Assembly (NCBI RefSeq): GCF_018446385.1
Contig: NC_056000.1
Span: 50,004,722-50,068,721 of the forward strand
Direction: 5' to 3'
DNA length: 64,000 nt
DNA from: Zingiber officinale
Lineage: Eukaryota > Streptophyta > Magnoliopsida > Zingiberales > Zingiberaceae
Shown piece after piece: positions 57,340 to 64,000 of the stretch; within the stretch, counting starts at the first letter, position 1, and each line of letters begins with the position of its first letter. The notes below the pieces were generated by a model that saw nothing but the letters and a program-made list of their open reading frames with translations, did no database searches and had not been told where the DNA came from. Made by a program: the position numbers and the translations under genes.

Positions 57340-58350
57340 CGCTACCAGTCGACTGGTGTATGCACTAGTCGACTGGTCCTTGAAGCCGACCGTTACCCAA
57401 CGTTCGACTATCAGTCGACTGCTACAATGTACCAGTCGACTGCTACAGTGTCACAACAGTGTTGCTGCAGTGTCACTACAGTATTGCTACAGTAAATCCT
57501 AAAACACATAGAATTTTGCCCTGAGTACAATCACTCAGCACTCGTCCTTGCCTGACCAACCTAGACCTAACCTTCTAGCCTCCTTCATCAGCCTCGCGTC
57601 CCTCGGATGTCTCCCCATCCTTCACGTCTTGCCTGCATATCAAATACAACAATAAACCTAACTTAAACCTTTGCCCAAACATCAAAACCTAGGGCACCAA
57701 GATTGCTTCAACAATCTCCCCCTTTTTGATGTTTGGCAACCTGTTTAAGTTAGAGAAACATAAATGCAATACATATGCAAATAAATATGCAAATCAACTC
57801 ATGCATAAATAATGAAACCTAAATCCCTAGGCTCCCCCTTCACCTAAACTCTCCTTCGAGCTAGGATTTCCCGTAAAGGTAAACTTCTCCCCCTTTGCCT
57901 AAACAATCACTCCCCCTTCACCTAAGCTCCCCCTCGAGCTAGGATTTCTTGCAAAGGTGTATAGGTTTCTCACTTAAACCTAAACTTCTCCCCCTTTGCC
58001 ATACATCAAAAAGAGCTCCAACAATATCCCAATTGTTGAAAACATGTCATCCAAATTGACCCTAAACTCATGTATTTATCCCTCATGGATCTCATACATT
58101 TAAACGAGTTGACACGGTCAAGAACAACATTGAAAAACACTTTTAGGTTGGTATTAGTCAACTGACCTAGGTACCAGTCGACTGCCCCCTTCGATTTCCA
58201 TTCACAGAACCTTCTGTATTCGAAATACACTGTTACCAGTCGACTGGTATCGGAAATAGTCGACTGCCCTCATTAAAATGAGCTTACAGAGACATTCTGT
58301 GCTCAAAAACATTGTCACCAGTCGACTGGTATCTGTACCAGTCGACTGGT
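57340..58350. repeat. Reiterated palindrome CAGTCGACTG
   Basis: ACCAGTCGACTGGT or close variants occur four times in the LTR at about 57350-57450 and about five times in the adjoining interior (58145-58350). There are a further four to five in the other LTR (63155-63290). The decamer is a perfect palindrome. CTACAGT/CACTACAG motifs follow the LTR clusters. Confidence 0.85.
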
Positions 58351-60174
58351 ACCCTATTTCTGCAAAAATCAATCTTTCTGACCCACTTTCAGAAATGCGT
58401 CAAAAATTCCACAAACCTCCAAAAATTCTCAAATTTTATGGAGAGGTCTATTTTAACCTTGTCTACTTGGGAAAAATATATATATAAATATATTTATCAC
58501 AGATCCCAAGATTGACACAAAATTCAAAACTAGCTAAATGGTTCAATTGAACCTTGACATAAAGTCCTAGTTTTGGCTTCCTCTTGATGTATCTGCCCAT
58601 ACTAAATCATAATACATCCCTAACATTAGTTTATATGGCATATATACATCAAAAACTAATTTCATGTAATATAACCCCAATGTCATATTTTCATGCATGA
58701 AACTCAACCCAATTGTGCCAACCAAGTATAATAGAGACTCAAATCCATCTCTAATCCCTTTGGCACATCTTGGTTCACTTAAGATCATTTACCATATGTC
58801 CCAAAGACTCTTTGAGCTCCCCCTTGAGCTCTTAATCTCAGTCACCTCCCTAGGTGACTCATTTACTATGACTAGGCCACTTCGGTGCACCTCAGGTGAC
58901 ACTTGGCCTACAAAACTCTCCTTCTTAACCTTAGACACCTTGTCATTGGTTAATTTCTTCTTGTCTTTAATCTTGGACACCTTATCCTTGCTATAATTAT
59001 ATGCTACCCTAGCATATTCCTTCTTATTGGCCTTGGATGACTCTCCCTTGTTCTTGGTAACACCTCTCATACCTATATCATGTGTTATCTTAACACTTGA
59101 CCTCCTTTTGGTCTTTGAAAAGATTTTTATGTTTTCAAAGAGTAACTCCCCCTAAAAATATGGTCAAACTTCTATCATTGCACCAACAATGACTTGGGAT
59201 TTCTAAATAATTAGGAAAACCAAAACTCGAAGTTTTGATGTTCAAAATTCAATAATGAAACTAAACTTCAACCGAAACTTCACTTTGGTTTTTCTTAACC
59301 AATCCATACTTGTTTTCATCATGAAAACTCATGTAGACATTATTTAGGGTACTTTATCAGGGAAAAATAGTTTTCTATGAAAATACTTCCTATTTTCAAA
59401 GATTGACACAAATTTGAAAACTCTTGAAAACTTCAATGTTTTCTCCTAGTTTGTGTCTAACTTTCCAATGATGATTACTATCAAAAGATAGTCTTCACCA
59501 AGGTTTTTCAAAAGTATTTTGAAATCTTTTTCAAACCAATATCCAACCACGTTCTTTGGGCACAATGCATATGACTTGTACATTAGCTTTCCCAATGATT
59601 GCAAGACATATAACTATGTGTTTTGATGAACCTAAAACTCAACAAGATGCACTAGATCAACATCTTGAGTTTAGTTCACCATCTTAATATCTCACTTGTA
59701 TCTAACGTGTATTAAAACACACACAAGTTACCTTATAGTTCTTTGTGAGATGTATATTTGGTCTTGCCCTAAACTAAGGGATCATGCATCTCTATCTAGG
59801 CATTGTAAAAATCATGATCATCCATCTAGGATGTCACTTGATATGATCCCTCTTGTTGGGACACTTCCATACATAATAAATGTCTTTTGTCCTTAATTAC
59901 AAGGAGATTGACATACTGCATGATGATTAATGGCATACATCAAAATAAGCAATTTTCAAAAGCAAAGTATGCTATAGCTACATGATGTATGTATGACATG
60001 ACATGATATTTTTGTATAGTTCATAATAAAATGTGAATGCTAAATATGATGTCATGGCATATGATGGGCAAACAATCATGGCAAGTTAGCATAAATAAAA
60101 TTTACCTAGATTACCTATCTAAGTATTCTTAAACCTAGCTAACTAAAAATTTAACCCTAGATTGCCCAATTTCA

Positions 60175-60910
60175 TCAAGAAAATGTCAACCCCCAACTTG
60201 ACATTTCTTTAATTTCTTTCTAAATTTGTGCCATTTTAAATTAAACAAATTCCTCAAAGTATGACACATTTTATTCTTTCAAAGAGTAAATAAAATCAAA
60301 TTAAGGCTTAGATTCGCCTTTAACCTTCTAAGAAAATGCCAAAACCCCCAACTTGACATTTCTTATCCTTTTCCAAATGTGTCAATTTAAATTAAGTTCA
60401 AAACCTCAAAGTTTGACATATTTTACTCTTCTAAAGAATAAACGTCTTACATTAGGACCTAGATTTTCCTTTAATTACCCTAAGAAAATACTAAACCCCC
60501 AATTTGGTATTTCTTATGTTTTTCCACATTGTGCCAATTTAATTCAATCATAATTCCTTAAGATTTGGCACATGTTACTCTTTCCAAGAATGACAATTTG
60601 GATTAAGATTTACATTTCCCTTAATTCCATAAGAAAATGCCGAATTCCAAATTTGGCATTACTTTTGCTTCTCTCTAGTGTGTCAATTTAAATTAGATTT
60701 AACTCCTCAAATTTTGACACATTTTTGCTCTTCAAGGCTTTAAGCACATTTGATTAAAGCATGGGTTTTCTCTTAATTCCTTAAGAAGGTATCAAAATTC
60801 TAACTTGATTTTTCTTATACTTTTCTTAAGTGTGCCAAGTTAGATTAAGTTCAACTCTTCAAATTTTGGCACATATATTACTCTCTCAAAGAGTAACCCA
60901 ATAACCTTTT
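60175..60910. repeat. About five degenerate 150-bp tandem repeats in the gag-only element
   Basis: Units start with AAGAAAATG-like text at about 60177, 60330, 60483, 60630 and 60783. Each has CCCCCAACTTGACATTTCTT-like, GTGTCAATTTAAATTA-like and CTCAAAGTTTGACACATTTT-like blocks in the same order. They are diverged from one another, so the amplification is older than the insertion. Confidence 0.7.
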
Positions 60911-61046
60911 TCATTTTCAAAGGTTAACAATAATCTTGAAAATGCTCTCAAGTGTCAACTTTACAAAGGTTGGGTTAACTACCTTTCCAATTGGAGTTGA
61001 CACTCTCTAAACCTATCTAGGGTGTAGAGAATATGCTCCTAGGAAC

Positions 61047-62680
61047 TCAAAACCTATTGGTGCTTCTTGGATGCCCTAGGTACTCACTAGGGATAACTTC
61101 CATAGATACCTTCCTAAGGACCTTTCTAGGCTTCTTAGAAGCCTTGGTCACTTCTACTAGGTCACTTCTAGGAATAACTTCCCTTGTAACATTCTTTATG
61201 ACTTTGTTAGACTTCTTAGAAGTCTTAGTCACATTGGTCTTGCCAAAAGTACTTTTAGGGATTCCTTCCCTAATATCTTTGACTTGACCTCTAAACCTAA
61301 GGTTAGTCCCATAACTATATGGAATCCTATGAAAGGAAGTCACATCCTTCTTGGCTTTAGGTTTGTATCCCAAATCTCTATAGCCATTGGATGACTCTTG
61401 TCTAGCTTTTCCTAGGTTATGCTCATTTTGACCCCTAAAAATATTTTTCATTCTTGCTAGGGTTCTTTCTAAATTATCAAATCTTGTCCTCAAGACTTGA
61501 TTTTCACTCCATAAATCCCTAGATTTTGTTTTTTCATTGAATCCTTGAGCATTTCTATTTTTAGGCATATATCTAAAATCTTTGGTGTTATTGCCTAAGT
61601 TGTTATTTACCTTCCTAACCTTAGATGTGGTAAATCTATCATGAGGAGGAATATATTTATCCTTAAGGTTATCATGCCTCCTATTCTCATGATAAATAAC
61701 ATTAAGATGATAAGAGTTATTTCTAGCATGCTTTTTATCATGTGTCAACGGAATGGATTCATTAAATGATACCTTGGTTTTTACCTTGGAAGCTCCCTTC
61801 TTCTTCCACTTCTTCAAGTGCACCAATTTCTTGAGCTCTCCTCTCCTTGGGCACTTTGTGTGGTAGTGACCCCACTCACCACATGTAAAGCACCTAATGT
61901 GCTTCTTCTCCTTCTTCTTCTTCCTATAACTCACATTAGTTTCTAAATTAACTTTAGTAAGTTTAGGGTTTACCTCATTTTCCTTCTTAAACGAAAGACA
62001 CCTACTCTTGTAGTGCCCCATCTTACCACACTCAAAACATTTGATGTGGTCCTTTGTGCTCTTCTTGGTAGTTGAGGTAGAGGGTTGAGCTTCCAAGATC
62101 TCCTCTTCCTCGGATTTCTCTTCTTCCTCTTCACTTGAAGATGTGGACTCTTCCACTTATTCATCTCTTGAGGACGTGGAAGATCTCTCCTCTTCTATCT
62201 CTTCCTTCTCTTTCTCTTCCTCCTCTTCCTTTTCCTCCTCGAATGTTGACCTCTTGTCAACATCGGATTGGTCCTTCTCTTCTTGGGCCAATGAGCCATT
62301 CTCCTTGGGCTCTTCCACTCCTGGGATTTTTATAGGGTCTTCATGATAGACAATGATCTTTTTCCAAAGATTACTTGCATTTGTGGTTTCACCTACACTC
62401 AACAAAATATTAGAAGGTAGTAAATTATGTAAAATTCTCGTTACCTCCTTGTCCGCCTCCGATTGCTCTCGTTGCTCTTCGGTCCAATGCCGAGGTCGAA
62501 GACGTTTACCCTGCTTGTCCATAGGAGCTTCAAATGGATCACTCAAGACAACCCATTGGTTCCAATCCATTTGGAATCATGTCTCCAACCGCTTCCTCCA
62601 ATAATTGAAGTCTTCTTTGTCGTACGTAGGCGGAATTCGGATATCCCATCTAAGCGGTCCTTCGGATTCCATATTCTTCT
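61047..62680 (-). pseudogene. gag of the gag-only element (two zinc knuckles)
   Basis: The minus-strand reading begins near 62680 with RIPPTYDKEDFNYWRKRLE and QMDWNQWVVLSDPFEAPM. A Glu/Ser-rich acidic stretch (EEEKEEEEEKEKEEIEEERS) follows, then two CCHC zinc knuckles (CFECGKMGHYKSRC, CFTCGEWGHYHTKC) and a long Lys/Arg/Asn-rich tail. Open stretches are 62570-62157 and 62156-61047; few breaks are seen. The two knuckles suggest RNA binding. No protease or polymerase domain follows. Confidence 0.8.
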
Positions 62681-64000
62681 TCCTCTAGCTTCTTGCTCTC
62701 TTGGTGGTTAGTCCGTAGAAGAGCGACCTTGCTCTGATACCACTTGTTGGGACCTTGACGTCCGCTAGAGGGGGGGTGAATAGCGTCTCACCCAAATCGA
62801 TCGCTTCCTATAATGTTAGTGCACAGCAGAAATACAAAAACAAATACTAACAAGAGAAAACAAACCTAACACGTTGATTTAACGTGGTTCGGAGATAAAG
62901 CTCCTACTCCACGGCTGTCCGTAAGGTGGACGATCCCGATCCGTCGGTGGATGACTCCCCGGAAAACCTCTGGCTAGCTCAAGCTCCTTGTCGGTGGAGA
63001 AACCTCGACACAAACACTTGAATACAAGCACACCGATCACACGAAGGCTTGGGAGACTCTAATAGGCTTTAACCAATTCTATTTCGTCAACACTGCCCAA
63101 GCACCTCGAGCTCCATTAAATAGAGCTCGAGAGGAAAACAGTAAGCTGTTTTCCCGCTATCAGTCGACTGGTGTATGCACCAGTCAACTGGTCCTTGAAG
63201 CCGACCGTTACCCAACATTCGACTACCAGTCGACTGCTACAGTGTACCAGTCGACTGCTACAGTAACCAATCGACAGCTATAGTACTGCTACAGTGCCAC
63301 ACCGGTGCTGCTGCAATGTCACTACAGTATTGCTACAGTAAATCCTAAAACACATAGAATTTTGCCCTGAGTACAATCACTCAGCACTCGTCCTCGCCCG
63401 ACCAACCTAGACCTAGCTTTCTAGCCTCCTCCATCAGCTTCGCGTCCCTCGGATGTCTCCCCATCCTTCACGTCTTGCCTTCTGGAGTTTCCTTCGGCCT
63501 TGTCCATATTGTCGGGTCTTCCTTTGCCAAAAGGCTCCTCATCTCCGGGACTTCATCCATTGTCAAGTCACACTTGGACTTACGTTGCCAAAACTACATG
63601 CTTGGACTTACACCGCCAAGACTCATCCTTGGACTTTTCTCCTTTGCCAAGATCACACTTGGACTTTCCTTTTGTACCTGTATCCTGCACACTCACAATG
63701 CATATCAAATACAACAATAAACTTAACTTAAACCTTTGCCCAAACATCAAAACCTAGGGCACCAAGATTGCTTCAACACGTTCGAGGGACGAGACGCTGC
63801 GAAAGAGTATATTGACGGACAAGAAGGAGGCGCAGTGTTTTCGATGGACGAGAAGGCTGAGCGGAAGGTTGCTCGAAAAGGTCGAGAAATGAGTTCAGAT
63901 GAGCCCTATTCCGGATGGTCGAAATCACCCAAACGAACGAAGTTGGAGCGAACGGAGCCGGAACGGGAGGCAGTCAACAAGGTTTTTGACTTACCAGACT

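Larger units (their letters stand above)
56930..63778 (-). mobile_element. Complete gag-only LTR element (TR-GAG-like), minus strand, target repeat CGTTC
   Basis: The two LTRs are 56930-57713 (784 bp) and 62745-63778 (1034 bp), both TGTTGGGACCTTGACG...GATTGCTTCAACA. CGTTC flanks both sides (56925-56929 and 63779-63783). On the minus strand, the primer site TGGTATCAGAGC directly follows the LTR (complement at about 62732-62743). The polypurine tract AAAAAGGGGGAGAT precedes the other LTR. The only coding region recognised is gag (about 62680-61047); no protease, integrase, RT or RNase H was found in 5 kb of interior. It therefore looks structurally whole at the DNA level but non-autonomous. LTRs differ at about 5% of sites by eye over the first 180 bp, so it is fairly young. 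Confidence 0.85.
52881..64000 (+). mobile_element. Copia-type element with gag; right LTR split by a gag-only element and running out of the window
   Basis: The left LTR part ends near 53370, with TATA sequence ATAAATACAACCC near 53092. The primer site TGGTATCAGAGC is at 53376-53387. A gag region follows (53392 to about 54310). The internal region is then AT-rich to a polypurine tract (AAAAAAGGAGGAA, about 56744-56756). The right LTR begins near 56758, is interrupted at 56930 and resumes at 63784 (GAGGGACGAGACGCTGCG) to the window end. The 54631-55398 solo LTR is also nested in it. No pol domain was recognised. The element is broken, with several breaks. Confidence 0.7.

Overview
This is nuclear DNA of a flowering plant, most likely a monocot. 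The evidence is spliced genes with GC-rich first exons (CDPK, GT92), a nuclear tRNA-Val gene, and dense nests of plant-type Copia, Gypsy/Tat and CACTA elements. A Zingiberales-like genome would fit, but this is an impression and not a proven identification.

Layout. 1-5532 is a nest: a Copia LTR inside another Copia LTR inside a minus-strand Gypsy/Tat element. 5533-13055 is a gene island with tRNA-Val(UAC), a seven-exon calcium-dependent protein kinase and an intronless P-class PPR gene. 13056-30674 is one Gypsy/Tat element flanked by the 5-bp repeat ATATA. It was enlarged by a Copia solo LTR (15270-17823) and by a CACTA transposon (24498 to about 30465) that carries intron-containing pieces of a host PARN (poly(A) ribonuclease) gene. 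30675-41400 is a second gene island with a five-exon PP2C phosphatase (33197-35957) and a two-exon GT92 galactan-synthase-like gene (minus strand, 38826-40409). 41400-64000 is repeat-rich: a Harbinger-like ORF1 relic, a Gypsy solo LTR, a Copia element with 2.4-kb LTRs, and a Copia-type element whose right LTR is split by a complete gag-only, non-autonomous LTR element (56930-63778, 5-bp target repeat CGTTC).

The five host protein/RNA genes look intact and unrelated in pathway: signalling kinase, organelle RNA binding, phosphatase, cell-wall galactan synthesis, tRNA. There is no operon-like logic. Most of the notable signal lies in the mobile DNA: paired hairpins with co-varying stems in the Copia U5, two satellite-like arrays in the Tat element, an antisense coiled-coil ORF, the PARN capture, and the gag-only element with its reiterated palindrome CAGTCGACTG. 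All retroelements are treated as fossils. All coordinates were read by eye; no search or alignment program was run.
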